Below are positions 35,235 to 43,730 of a DNA stretch of 52,693 nt, piece after piece; positions within the stretch are counted from its first letter, which is position 1, and each line of letters begins with the position of its first letter. Origin of the DNA: Myxococcales bacterium. Lineage in GTDB: Bacteria > Myxococcota > Kuafuiibacteriia > Kuafuiibacteriales > Kuafuiibacteriaceae. The notes below the pieces were generated by a model that was not told the origin of the DNA, searched no databases, and saw only the letters and a list, made by a program, of their open reading frames with translations. The stretch is taken from positions 1 to 52,693 of the forward strand of contig JAHQVK010000132.1 of assembly GCA_019634385.1 (NCBI GenBank), in the 5' to 3' direction. The translations under genes were made by a program, and so were the position numbers.

Positions 35235-36779
35235 TCAACCCACCGCGCGCACCAGAGCCCGGAGACAAGCTAAGGTCTGACCCCGATTCGCACGGAAATA
35301 GGGCACATGCGCTTCCCGGCACCCACGAACGAGCATTCGGTCAACAACTGGCGCCTGTAACCCTACCGCAGCGATTACCCCATGATAACCATGTTCCTCC
35401 AACATCACAGGGACATGCTCCAGGAGGCCATTTTCTGCGATTCGCCAATCAAACTGCGTATCCGGTAACGCTTCGTTCAAACGACTCTGTTCAACAAGAT
35501 CCCGTCGATTGCTAACACAGAGAAGCTTTTTCCCTACGTACCGAGCACGCACCTCAGAAACTAATGACTCCGGAAGAAGTACTTGGTCCCGCACTACACC
35601 TTGGCGACCCAAGAGTTCGCCCCAAGGACGTTCTGGGCGAAAACCAGGTTCAAGCTCGCGGCCTCCCGCCTGCACCGGACCATTCCGTCTACATGCCCAC
35701 CATCGAAGCCGCCCCATGATTCGAGCCCACAGGTCCGGCTCAATACATTGCAGTCGCAGCCATCGCAGCTCCCGAACCCATCGCTGGAAATGTTCAGGCT
35801 CCGGAAAATCAGTGGGGTTGCGGGGCTCAGCAAATCTATCCAATGGCCCCCAAGACGCTTCCACACTATCAACCAACTCGAATATTAACGTTTGCGCATC
35901 TTCCGGCTCTGGGGATAAGCGATCAGCATCTCCCCAACCGTACGCATCCTGACCTCGGCGCTCATCACTGTGCTCCAAATTGAGAAGCGCACGCTCTGCC
36001 AACTCAGCAGCTCGAGCCCAGGTAGACGGTGTTCCCCCCAACAGATGTCGAGGTAAGTCAGTAGGCTGCATCTGCAGTTGCAGGGCTGTCACCGACCCCG
36101 GCCAGTAGGCTTTTCCAATTTCGGTGAGAAGTCGAGATACCCTCGCAACACCATCCCGAATATCCAATTCTTCCGGAAATAAATCCGTATGACTTCGGGC
36201 CTCACATATCCACGCCAATATGGCTAAACGCTGCCGTGGTGCCGTACTCCAGGCCAACTCATCACGGCTCTGCTTGATACGCTCCATCAGAATTTCGAGT
36301 TCTTCAAGCGCACGACTACGATCAATCGCCGGCCGGTCAACCGTCGCTCGATCAACCGATGGGTTGGGTACGGGTACCAACCGAGGCATTTCTTGAGCCA
36401 TCTGGCTCCGTGGTGGACGGTCCTCAGCCAAAAGGTTGGCACCCGCAGCTGAGGTCACATCAGACGCGGAGCGACCATTTCCCCAGTCATCCTCGCTGAT
36501 GGCTGAAAAAATTGCCGACGTTCCCGTACGGTCTGAAGCAACATCTCGCACAGTTCGGACCGCTATTAATCCACCAACTGCTTCATCCAGAAGCTCTTTC
36601 GACAATCGAGAGGGACAGGCACGCGCTAGAGCATCGTTGAGAGCGGAAGCTTTATCTGGCCCGTGTCCCTCAAAAGACTCCTCAAAACTTGTGATCAAGC
36701 AATCTACCCAGGCGTGCTCCCGAAAAAGCAGGCGATAGCCGAATCGAGCGAGCACCTGCCGGAGTCTGTCATCCGACAT
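35235..36779 (-). CDS. Protein of unknown function (514 aa) with a C-terminal Rossmann-like domain
   Basis: I do not recognise the full protein. The N-terminal part (1-90) is helical and contains a D-K-A-S-A-L-N-D-A-L region. A linker with Arg/Asp/Pro repeats (SVDRATVDRPAIDRS) leads to a Trp-rich helical middle (FPEELDIRDGVARVSRLLTE, YWPGS, EASWGPLDRF). The last 100 residues (KKLLCVSNRRDLVEQSRLNE, GYHGVIAAVGLQAPVVDRML) alternate strands and helices like a DUF2325-type Rossmann unit. No signal peptide. The ATG at 36779 is chosen (AGGTGG 14-19 nt upstream); a GTG at 36833 is possible. It follows yjbQ on the same strand. Confidence 0.75.
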   Translation of the reverse strand: MSDDRLRQVLARFGYRLLFREHAWVDCLITSFEESFEGHGPDKASALNDALARACPSRLSKELLDEAVGGLIAVRTVRDVASDRTGTSAIFSAISEDDWGNGRSASDVTSAAGANLLAEDRPPRSQMAQEMPRLVPVPNPSVDRATVDRPAIDRSRALEELEILMERIKQSRDELAWSTAPRQRLAILAWICEARSHTDLFPEELDIRDGVARVSRLLTEIGKAYWPGSVTALQLQMQPTDLPRHLLGGTPSTWARAAELAERALLNLEHSDERRGQDAYGWGDADRLSPEPEDAQTLIFELVDSVEASWGPLDRFAEPRNPTDFPEPEHFQRWVRELRWLRLQCIEPDLWARIMGRLRWWACRRNGPVQAGGRELEPGFRPERPWGELLGRQGVVRDQVLLPESLVSEVRARYVGKKLLCVSNRRDLVEQSRLNEALPDTQFDWRIAENGLLEHVPVMLEEHGYHGVIAAVGLQAPVVDRMLVRGCREAHVPYFRANRGQTLACLRALVRAVG

Positions 36780-36842
36780 AACCAATAGTTCTACCCACCT
36801 AGAATCTGGGAAGCAAGCAACATACTTAGACACCCCGCATAA

Positions 36843-37259
36843 TTACGCTGTGAGAGTGACCTGCAATTCTCGAGTGTGTCGAGAATCGCGGTGCTCCCAA
36901 ACATAGATACCCTGCCATGTCCCCAAGGAGAGACGATGGTTACGAATAGGAACAGCCACGAATGCAGATGTAAGCACGGAGCGAATATGCGCTGGCATAT
37001 CGTCAGGCCCCTCTGCCGTGTGAACAAAACGCGCATCCCCGTCCGGAACGAGATCGGACAGAAATCGTTCGAGGTCCTTAAGTACATCCGGATCAGCATT
37101 CTCGTTGATAAAAAGAGAAGCGCTCGTGTGCTTTATAAATATGTGCGCAATTCCTTCATTAAATCGGGACTTATGGACAATACGAGCAACATCTTCCGTA
37201 ATTTCGATCATCCCACGTCCTCGGGTTCGTACAACGATATTTTCACAATAGACCGACAT
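36843..37259 (-). CDS. YjbQ / UPF0047 family protein
   Basis: 138 aa, one domain. Motifs IFIKHTSASLFINENADPDV, HTAEGPDDMPAHIRS and LGTWQGIYVWEHRD are diagnostic of the family; the His and Glu/Asp residues form a metal-binding pocket. Some members show a weak secondary thiamine-phosphate synthase activity, but the true role is unsettled. Likely co-transcribed with the unknown gene downstream. Confidence 0.93.
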   Translation of the reverse strand: MSVYCENIVVRTRGRGMIEITEDVARIVHKSRFNEGIAHIFIKHTSASLFINENADPDVLKDLERFLSDLVPDGDARFVHTAEGPDDMPAHIRSVLTSAFVAVPIRNHRLSLGTWQGIYVWEHRDSRHTRELQVTLTA

Positions 37260-37491
37260 AGCGAATTCCTCACAAATAGCAATATATCCTGCAGAGCACT
37301 CGACCTAAGCGTGCCTCTTGTCAGGCAAGGGGGGTGCCCTACTTCTAAATAAGAAGGCCTCCACGGGCTAGCAGCGACCTTCGTCCATTTGACTCATATC
37401 GAGACTCACTCAAAAATCCGAGGCCTCGGCCACATTACCCAATCACAATAGGCATGGCCGTAACCACACCCAAGGAGCCAGTCGGGCTCTA
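37260..37491. other. Short intergenic region
   Basis: 232 bp between yjbQ and the hydrolase gene. It contains a 12-bp perfect palindrome CCGAGGCCTCGG at 37419-37430; no gene or known repeat. Confidence 0.3.
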
Positions 37492-38376
37492 TCAAATCTC
37501 GGGAGCTGGCCTCAGTATTTCGGCAAGAAAACCTTGAACTTGCTGCCACGCAGCGGCTGCGCTTTTACCCTCGTAGTTACGACGAGAAGGATTCGCAAAG
37601 CCGTGTAGGGCATCATATAATTGAATATTAGCGTTGCATCCCGCTTCTTCCAGCCGCTGCTGAAACTTCGTGACGTCGACAAGCGGGATAGAGCCATCTT
37701 TTTTACCAAAAATAGCGAGTAACTTTGCCGCAAGCGGGTGCAACGGGGTGCTTTTGCCTACTGGCTTTCCGTAGTACATCACTACCCCAGCAATATCCTT
37801 ATCCATGAGCCCCGCTCGAAGAGCCCATTCTCCCCCTATGCTCCAACCAATAGTTGCTATTTTGCTCACTTGAACTTCAGTTCCGCCACGCAGAAATGAG
37901 AGAGCAGCGCGAATCACCTGTTCGGCAAAAGCTGGTTTCAAATAATGCTGTAGCTCCAAAGCTTGTGGAATATTTCGAGCCACACGACCACCATAAAGAT
38001 CCACCGCAAGTACCGCATAGCCTTCTCCTGCGAGGCGCTCAGACCAAAGGAGAGCATTTTTATCGAGTCCCCACCAATCATGTACGAGAATCACCCCTGC
38101 ATGCGGCTGAGCCTCCTTCGGGAGTGAGAGATAGGCCTGACGCCCACCATACGACACAAGCCGACCTCTAACAGTAGCGGTGGTCGATGTATGGAGAGCC
38201 GCAAACTCCGCCTCCAATGCCTCATCTTCAACCGTCAGAGAGGCCAACGAAACTTCGGTGGTTACCACAGCAGCTGGTTTTGAGGACGGTGCACAACCAG
38301 CGCCACCAAACAGAACCCACCACACGCAAAACCCGCTGCCCATACCACGAACCAATGCCGCTCCACTTATCGCCAC
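37492..38376 (-). CDS. Dienelactone hydrolase-like lipoprotein
   Basis: 294 aa from a GTG. Signal peptide with a Gly-rich lipobox GGAGC (Cys at about 28). The alpha/beta-hydrolase part has the DLH features HDWWGLD and VDLYGG, the nucleophile elbow GWSIGG, the acid loop IFGKKDGSIPL, and the catalytic His in ALHGFANP. Classical dienelactone hydrolases have Cys as nucleophile; here it is Ser, so an esterase-type activity is more likely. Lipidation suggests a periplasmic or outer-membrane location. The gene stands alone upstream of a repeat block. Confidence 0.85.
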   Translation of the reverse strand: MAISGAALVRGMGSGFCVWWVLFGGAGCAPSSKPAAVVTTEVSLASLTVEDEALEAEFAALHTSTTATVRGRLVSYGGRQAYLSLPKEAQPHAGVILVHDWWGLDKNALLWSERLAGEGYAVLAVDLYGGRVARNIPQALELQHYLKPAFAEQVIRAALSFLRGGTEVQVSKIATIGWSIGGEWALRAGLMDKDIAGVVMYYGKPVGKSTPLHPLAAKLLAIFGKKDGSIPLVDVTKFQQRLEEAGCNANIQLYDALHGFANPSRRNYEGKSAAAAWQQVQGFLAEILRPAPEI

Positions 38377-38427
38377 GGCTCACTTCATAAGCACTTTAGC
38401 TATCGAGGGAAATAAAAAGTGGGCCTA

Positions 38428-38728
38428 AGACGTGTCTTTAAGATCTGCGTAGAACTATTGTGAAGTACCTGGTTTAACTCAATGTTTGGACTCGAAAGGA
38501 GGCTAGGCATTGCTCACTGACGGAGATGCATCCGATAAGAGGGATAGCGCAAGCACTGGATACAGCAAAGACCACTTGAATTGATTCTGGAAGAATCAAC
38601 AAGAGGTCGCGCAGCGGGGCATAGCCCCCGCGTAGAAGCAGGAACTTGGATCCAACCCAGGTGATTTCTGCTGTATTCAGCCCATCAGGAACGAACACTA
38701 GACCGCAGCTGATTTGAAGACAGACCCT
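38428..38728 (+). repeat. Family C element carrying a nested family A element
   Basis: Left end AGACGTGTCTTTAAGATCTGC, right end GATTTGAAGACAGACCCT, preceded and followed by TA. The family C blocks actattgtgaagtacctgg and ccgataagaggga are followed abruptly by a complete family A copy (38561-38675), then the family C right end resumes. Total 301 bp, near the sum of one C and one A element. Confidence 0.88.
38561..38675 (-). repeat. Family A three-hairpin element, copy 5 (nested)
   Basis: TACAGCAAAGACCACTTG to GATTTCTGCTGTA inserted inside the family C copy. The three hairpins are largely kept. Confidence 0.93.
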
Positions 38729-38775
38729 ACTACTGTCACATGTCAGGTGGGTGGCGAGTGGCTGTCATTTTGCCT

Positions 38776-38964
38776 ACGCGTGTCTTTAACGCTAGCGTGA
38801 AACTATTGTGATATACCTGGTCTACTCAATGTTAGAACATGGCGTAAGACTAGCCATAACTAGCTTATTAAGAGGCGCCCGATAAGAGGGAGACCATGGG
38901 TCACTGCATATCCAGGCCAATCTGCAACAAGTCATAGACCACGTCCGAAGTTAAAGACAATCCG
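38776..38964 (+). repeat. Family C TIR element
   Basis: ACGCGTGTCTTTAACGC to CCGAAGTTAAAGACAATCCG, 189 bp, 47 bp after the nested element. Interior blocks actattgtgatatacctgg, actagccataactagc and gaggcgcccgataagaggga match the other C copies. The remainder to 39174 holds no gene. Confidence 0.88.
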
Positions 38965-39174
38965 TGCACATATTGCTGAACTCAGCGAGGAACTATCGCA
39001 CCTCGGTTCGGCTCTCGGGTCCTACTCGCTGACTGATTGAGACCCAAGTGACAGTGACAACAGATCGCTAGGCCCTCAGACTATTCAGTAATAGGCGATA
39101 GGCCTCCTCCACATTTAACGACACAACCTAAGGATCCTTACTGCCTCAGTGACCTTGTTTTCACTGACCACTTC

Positions 39175-40197
39175 CTACCGTTCCCTAGGTGTGAGCACAA
39201 CTTTTCCTAAGTTAGCGTGATCGTGGATCAAGCGATGAGCACCCGCAACGTCTTCAAAAGGAGATATCGTGTGTACCTTAACCCGAATGTCACCGCTGTC
39301 GACCCAACGGATCAGTGTGCGCAACCAGTCCGACAGTCGATGTTGCTCCGACCATAAGCGCCCCATATTCACCCCGAATACCCCCTTGTTCTGATTGATA
39401 AGTCCAAGAGGTCCCAAAGACCAGAAGGGAATCCTAAGAACATTCCACAACATCTGGAAGGGACGACGAACCATACCTCCCACGTTCACGCTCATACCAT
39501 AACACGCAACTTTCCCCCCGGGTCGCAATAGCCGCAATCCCTTCGACCAGTTATGGCCTCCGAGAGGATCCATCACAAGATCAAACTTTGGCTCACTTTG
39601 GAGCACCTGTTCGTAGTCATCACAATGGTAGTCAATAAGTTGATCGTAACCCCAAGATTGTAAAAAAGCATGCTTGGACTTGGACGCAGTCCCGACTGCT
39701 ATTCCGCCCTTTCGTTTTACGAGTTGTCCAGCCATCAGTCCAACCCCGCCAGCCGCAGCATGAATCAATACTCGATCGCCTTCTCTTATCCTATGCATCT
39801 CTTCCAGAATCATCCAGCTTGTGAGCCCAGCCACCGGAATCGCCACCCCATCTGCGAAACCTAGACTATCGGGTAGAGGCAGACACGAACCGGCAGGAAC
39901 AATCACCTGGCTCGAATATCCCCCAAAGTGGGTCATAGCCACTACTCTCTGCCCTAACTGCGCCTCCGGAACTCCTCGACCAATCTGATCGATCACCCCT
40001 GCCACTTCATAACCTATCACACATGGTGCGGGCGGGCCGTCGGGATAGATGCCCATTCTGGCCATCACATCAGCAAAATTAACACCTACCGCACATACAT
40101 CAATGCGGACCTCATTATCACCAACACACACGTCCGGTACTGATCGAACTTCGAATACTTCCGGTGCACCAAATCGTGGTATCCAAATTTGTTTCAT
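39175..40197 (-). CDS. Zinc-independent quinone/alcohol dehydrogenase (MDR, VAT-1-like)
   Basis: 340 aa, medium-chain reductase. GroES-like N-domain with VGVNFADVMARMG and PGYE-type VIGYEVAGVI; NADPH-binding AAAGGVGLMAGQL; and the ENLGKVVLT-like C-terminus (HANLGKVVLTP). The zinc ligands of alcohol dehydrogenases are missing, which fits NADPH:quinone reductases. The insert LINQNKGVFGVNMGRLW is typical of the VAT-1 branch. The start ATG overlaps the nth stop (ATGA), so the pair is translationally coupled. Confidence 0.9.
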   Translation of the reverse strand: MKQIWIPRFGAPEVFEVRSVPDVCVGDNEVRIDVCAVGVNFADVMARMGIYPDGPPAPCVIGYEVAGVIDQIGRGVPEAQLGQRVVAMTHFGGYSSQVIVPAGSCLPLPDSLGFADGVAIPVAGLTSWMILEEMHRIREGDRVLIHAAAGGVGLMAGQLVKRKGGIAVGTASKSKHAFLQSWGYDQLIDYHCDDYEQVLQSEPKFDLVMDPLGGHNWSKGLRLLRPGGKVACYGMSVNVGGMVRRPFQMLWNVLRIPFWSLGPLGLINQNKGVFGVNMGRLWSEQHRLSDWLRTLIRWVDSGDIRVKVHTISPFEDVAGAHRLIHDHANLGKVVLTPRER

Positions 40198-40895
40198 GAA
40201 TGAACCGGTCGACGAGTCTGTTTTTTTCTAGAACGAAGCTCTTGATTACGTTTGGCCTCTTCACCTTTTCGCTTCTGGCTAGAAGCCCACGAGCATATGG
40301 GACATTGGTCCAAGTCATGATGAAGCGCCGGACAATACTCTCGACCAAAATAGATCATCTGAAGATGTAGCTTGGACCACGTTTCCTTGGGAAAAGTAGC
40401 CTTCAAGTCTTCTTCGGTCCCATCAGGGCCCTTTGCCCGGGATAGACCCCAACGTGCCGCCAAACGATGAATATGGGTATCTACGGGAAACGTTGGCTGA
40501 CCAAAAGCCTGGGCAAGCACCACGTTGGCGGTCTTTCGTCCAACCCCCGGCAAAGTGATCAATTTAGCAAAGTCGGATGGCACCTCTCCATCGTAGACTT
40601 GAACAAGCTGTTCGCCCAAGCCTTTTAGTGATTTGGCCTTTTGAGGTGCCAATCCAATTTCGCGAATAATCTCACGAATTTCGTCCACCGACATTGCACC
40701 GAGACGGTAGGGATCGGAAGCCTGTGCAAATAGCCGAGGGGTCACCTCATTCACCTTTTTGTCTGTGGTCTGGGCAGACAGCACCACCGCTACGAGCAGC
40801 GTGAATGGGTCGGAATGAACCAGAGGAATCGGCGTCTCCGGGTAGAGCTCCTCCAGAATCCGGAGAATCCGAATCGCTTTCTCGTCGCGCTTCAC
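40194..40895 (-). CDS. nth: Endonuclease III-family DNA glycosylase with atypical Cys cluster
   Basis: 233 aa. Helix-hairpin-helix LPGVGRKTANVV with catalytic Lys121; catalytic Asp139 in VDTHIHR; SAQTTDKKVN near the N-terminus. Classical Nth ends with four Cys (C-x6-C-x2-C-x5-C) holding a 4Fe-4S cluster. Here only Cys188, Cys198 and Cys201 are present (spacing x9, x2) and no fourth Cys follows; the tail is instead Lys/Arg/Glu-rich. The glycosylase core looks active; the cluster is doubtful. First gene of a two-gene operon with the quinone reductase. Confidence 0.93.
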   Translation of the reverse strand: MKRDEKAIRILRILEELYPETPIPLVHSDPFTLLVAVVLSAQTTDKKVNEVTPRLFAQASDPYRLGAMSVDEIREIIREIGLAPQKAKSLKGLGEQLVQVYDGEVPSDFAKLITLPGVGRKTANVVLAQAFGQPTFPVDTHIHRLAARWGLSRAKGPDGTEEDLKATFPKETWSKLHLQMIYFGREYCPALHHDLDQCPICSWASSQKRKGEEAKRNQELRSRKKQTRRPVHS

Positions 40896-41004
40896 TCGGT
40901 CAGTTATAGCCTAAGAACCGAAGACCAAAGCTCAATTCTTGACCACCACTGAGTGTAAGAACAGTCTGAGCTCGGTGAAGGCTCCGTCTACCGCTTGGCA
41001 GAGC

Positions 41005-41811
41005 ATGTTATGGCGTCTTGGGGTAGGCACCCCTAAGACAAGCCTTATCCGTCATCATGTCGGCGCCGTTGCCGCCAATTTGGGCGATGCAGGTCCCGCC
41101 AGGCATGCAGCTCAAGCCCTAGGACTACCCGGCCTTTATCGGAGCCCCTCCTGTTGGGGCGGGCAAGCACCCCTCCCACTCGGGCAGAACTTTTCCACAT
41201 CTGAATGGTCTGCCCGCTGTCAGGCCGCCAGCTTTGAAATTGCGATTCCCATTGGTCGACCAGCTCTGGCTTTCGTCGTTGAAAATGCCTTTGGGCCATT
41301 TGAAGTCCTGCAGGGCGTCGCATTGCGAGCCCTCCTCAGGCTTGGTCTAGCCGGTCACAGCGATGAATCGCTACTGGTTCGGGCCATGGAACGCATCGCC
41401 GACCTGGAACCAGCTCTGCAACAAGAGGCTCTCGATGGTCTCAACCAAACAACTCCTCACCTTTTCCAAAACCTTCATGACCGGTTGCGAAGACCGGTCC
41501 TAGAAGGCCTGGAACTCATTGCCCATCGAGCCCGCACCGCTCATGCCCAACTCACACCGATCGACACACTTGCCCGATTCGCTCCAGAGCGAGCCCGACG
41601 ATTCCTGCCCGATCTCAAGAAACTCCTGGCTGGAGAAGAGCACGCTTTGGATGCTGCTCTCCTGATACGGGTACTAGAGCCTGGCGATAGTCGGGCCCTG
41701 GCGATCCTGCGTCGATGGGCAGATGAACACCCTGACCGCAAGATCCGTCACGCACTAGAACAAAGGCTAAAGCCTCCACAACCGATCCCTGGTGGCCCTC
41801 AGAAAAACTAA
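41005..41811 (+). CDS. Helical-repeat (HEAT-like) protein of unknown function
   Basis: 268 aa from the ATG at 41005; the frame is open from a TTG at 40939. Rich in Ala, Leu and Arg, with repeated helix pairs (VLQGVALRALLRLGLAGHSD, LVRAMERIADLEPALQQEAL, RALAILRRWADEHPDRKIR) that resemble HEAT/Armadillo repeats. No catalytic motif. It is divergent from nth with a short intergenic space. The start is uncertain. Confidence 0.65.
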   Translation: MLWRLGVGTPKTSLIRHHVGAVAANLGDAGPARHAAQALGLPGLYRSPSCWGGQAPLPLGQNFSTSEWSARCQAASFEIAIPIGRPALAFVVENAFGPFEVLQGVALRALLRLGLAGHSDESLLVRAMERIADLEPALQQEALDGLNQTTPHLFQNLHDRLRRPVLEGLELIAHRARTAHAQLTPIDTLARFAPERARRFLPDLKKLLAGEEHALDAALLIRVLEPGDSRALAILRRWADEHPDRKIRHALEQRLKPPQPIPGGPQKN

Positions 41812-41861
41812 GCGCGCCCTATTCTCCTGCGTGGGTTGCGAACTGTTACTGCGGGCCATTG

Positions 41862-42042
41862 GGGCGGGTCTTTAAACTCCGGACCGCGTTCTAACTTGTT
41901 TCCCACACTTGTGAGGGGTCGGTGACTGCGCCACTCTTTCGGGCCCCTCGGCCCTGTACATCTCGTACCCTCCCTCCGGGGACGACCGTTCACAAACGTG
42001 GGATACGGCGTCATCTCCACAGCCAGAGTGCAAAGACGCGCC
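41862..42042 (-). repeat. Family B TIR element
   Basis: GGGCGGGTCTTTAAACTCCGG to CCAGAGTGCAAAGACGCGCC; reverse orientation to the 13.1 kb copy, with the same interior blocks (gaggggtcggtgac, ggcccctcggccctgtac, gtcatctccac). About 181 bp. Confidence 0.92.
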
Positions 42043-42148
42043 TAGACTCAACAGGCGGATCGGCTCTCGAACATGGAGGTCCTTGCTAAGGGCTGATTGC
42101 GCGAACGATGCAGACCGAAGAGGCAACCTACAAGCTGACCGGTCAGGC

Positions 42149-42262
42149 CACAGCAAAGGCCACTTGAATTGATTCTGTAAGAATCAACAAGTGGGCGCGC
42201 TGCGGGGCATAGCCCCGCTGAGAAGCAGCAACCTGGGTTTAACCCAAGTGATTTCTGCAGTA
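42149..42262 (-). repeat. Family A three-hairpin element, copy 6
   Basis: CACAGCAAAGGCCACTTG to GATTTCTGCAGTA. Perfect middle (GCGGGGCATAGCCCCGC) and third (TGATTCTGTAAGAATCA) hairpins. Ends about 55 bp before mtaB, so it would be in the mtaB leader or promoter region. Confidence 0.95.
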
Positions 42263-42316
42263 AGACCGTTTGTGATTCCGGTAGCTCTTTTATGACCTGC
42301 ACGTTTTCATGCCGTC

Positions 42317-43678
42317 ATGGTCCGACAGGGGAAGCCAGTACGGTACTTCATCACCACCTTTGGCTGCCGAGTAAACCAGGCGGACGCCGCCGGGGTGGCC
42401 CAGGAGATGGAGGCGTACGGATATGAGCGAACCTCAGATGTTAAAGAAGCGGAAGTCGTCATTCTTAACACCTGTACCGTCACTCACCGCTCTGACGTAG
42501 ATGTCCGAAAAACGGTTGCACGTATCAACCGTGATTCACCTGATGCCCGCGTCGTAGTCACCGGCTGCTTTGCCCAGCGCGATCCTAAAGCCGCCGCCCA
42601 ACTCCAAGGGGTGTCAATGGTCGTGGGTAATAGCCACAAGCATCGGTTGCCCGTTATCACCGATCAACTCCCGGTGGACGAGGTTGGCCAAACATCAGTT
42701 GTCCACACTCCGCTCAACACCCCCGAGGCTAGAAACCTCCCAGTAGAACCCACCACCAGCGTCCTGAATCGAACCCGACCATTTGTCAAAATTCAGGATG
42801 GTTGTGATGCCAGATGCACCTATTGTATTATTCCCTATGTACGTGGGCCGAGCCGAGGAGCCCCTCCTCAGAAGATTGTTACCGCTGTTCGTAAGCTTAT
42901 CTCCGAGGGTTATTTTGAGATAGTCCTCACCGGCATTCATCTCGGAACATATAGTTATACATCCGAAGATGGTACAAAAACGCAGCTGAATGAACTGATT
43001 CGTAAAATCCTAACCCTTCCGGGACTCGGTAGACTTCGGATCTCCTGCATAGAACCGATGGCTTTCCCAATAGATCTCGTAAGACAAGCTTCAAAAGACA
43101 GAAAACTTGCTCCTCACTTTCACTTACCCCTGCAGTCTGGGAGCGATCATATTCTGAAGCGCATGCTGCGCCCTTATCAGGGTCAAGACTTCATCAACCT
43201 CATGCAGAAAATCCGGGAGTATGTCCCAGAAGGTTGCTTGGGTACTGATGTTATTGTCGGGTTTCCAGGCGAAACCGAAGAAGACTTTGAAACGACAATA
43301 AACTGCATCAAAGCTTCAGGCGTGAACTACGTACACGTATTCTCGTACTCGGATCGTCATGCAGGTACCGGCCGTGGAACCCCATCGACCCGGCTGGAAG
43401 CTAAGGTTGACCCCCGAATTATAAAAGACCGTTCGACCCGCCTGAATGCACTATCAAGAGAACTATGGCAATCTTATCTCAACAACCAAGTGGGTAGAAC
43501 ACTGTCAGCCGTGATTCTCGAACCCGACGCTCGTCATCCCGGACAAATGCGGGCGCTGGCGGACAACTTTTGTAAAATCGAATGCCATACTTCCCTGCTT
43601 CGCGCTGGTTCACCGGTAAATATCCGAATTACCGAACGCCGTGGTGAAAGACTGGTGGGCAATCCGGTAATTAATTGA
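42317..43678 (+). CDS. mtaB: tRNA (t6A37) methylthiotransferase MtaB
   Basis: 453-aa radical-SAM enzyme that turns t6A37 into ms2t6A37 in ANN-decoding tRNAs. The N-terminal UPF0004 domain supplies three cluster cysteines (TFGCRVNQ, LNTCTVTH, VTGCFAQ). The radical-SAM triad is CDARCTYC with PYVRGPSRG. PLQSGSDHILKRM and GTDVIVGFPGETEEDF are conserved, and HVFSYSDRHAGT plus a TRAM-like C-terminus follow. The form GCRVNQ and the PYVRG-P-SR pattern place it in MtaB rather than MiaB or RimO. Its leader contains a family A repeat. Confidence 0.95.
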   Translation: MVRQGKPVRYFITTFGCRVNQADAAGVAQEMEAYGYERTSDVKEAEVVILNTCTVTHRSDVDVRKTVARINRDSPDARVVVTGCFAQRDPKAAAQLQGVSMVVGNSHKHRLPVITDQLPVDEVGQTSVVHTPLNTPEARNLPVEPTTSVLNRTRPFVKIQDGCDARCTYCIIPYVRGPSRGAPPQKIVTAVRKLISEGYFEIVLTGIHLGTYSYTSEDGTKTQLNELIRKILTLPGLGRLRISCIEPMAFPIDLVRQASKDRKLAPHFHLPLQSGSDHILKRMLRPYQGQDFINLMQKIREYVPEGCLGTDVIVGFPGETEEDFETTINCIKASGVNYVHVFSYSDRHAGTGRGTPSTRLEAKVDPRIIKDRSTRLNALSRELWQSYLNNQVGRTLSAVILEPDARHPGQMRALADNFCKIECHTSLLRAGSPVNIRITERRGERLVGNPVIN

Positions 43679-43730
43679 ACAAACAACCCCACCCCAGGGA
43701 GCCTTTGTCATGGAGTTTTGGCTCATGAAT

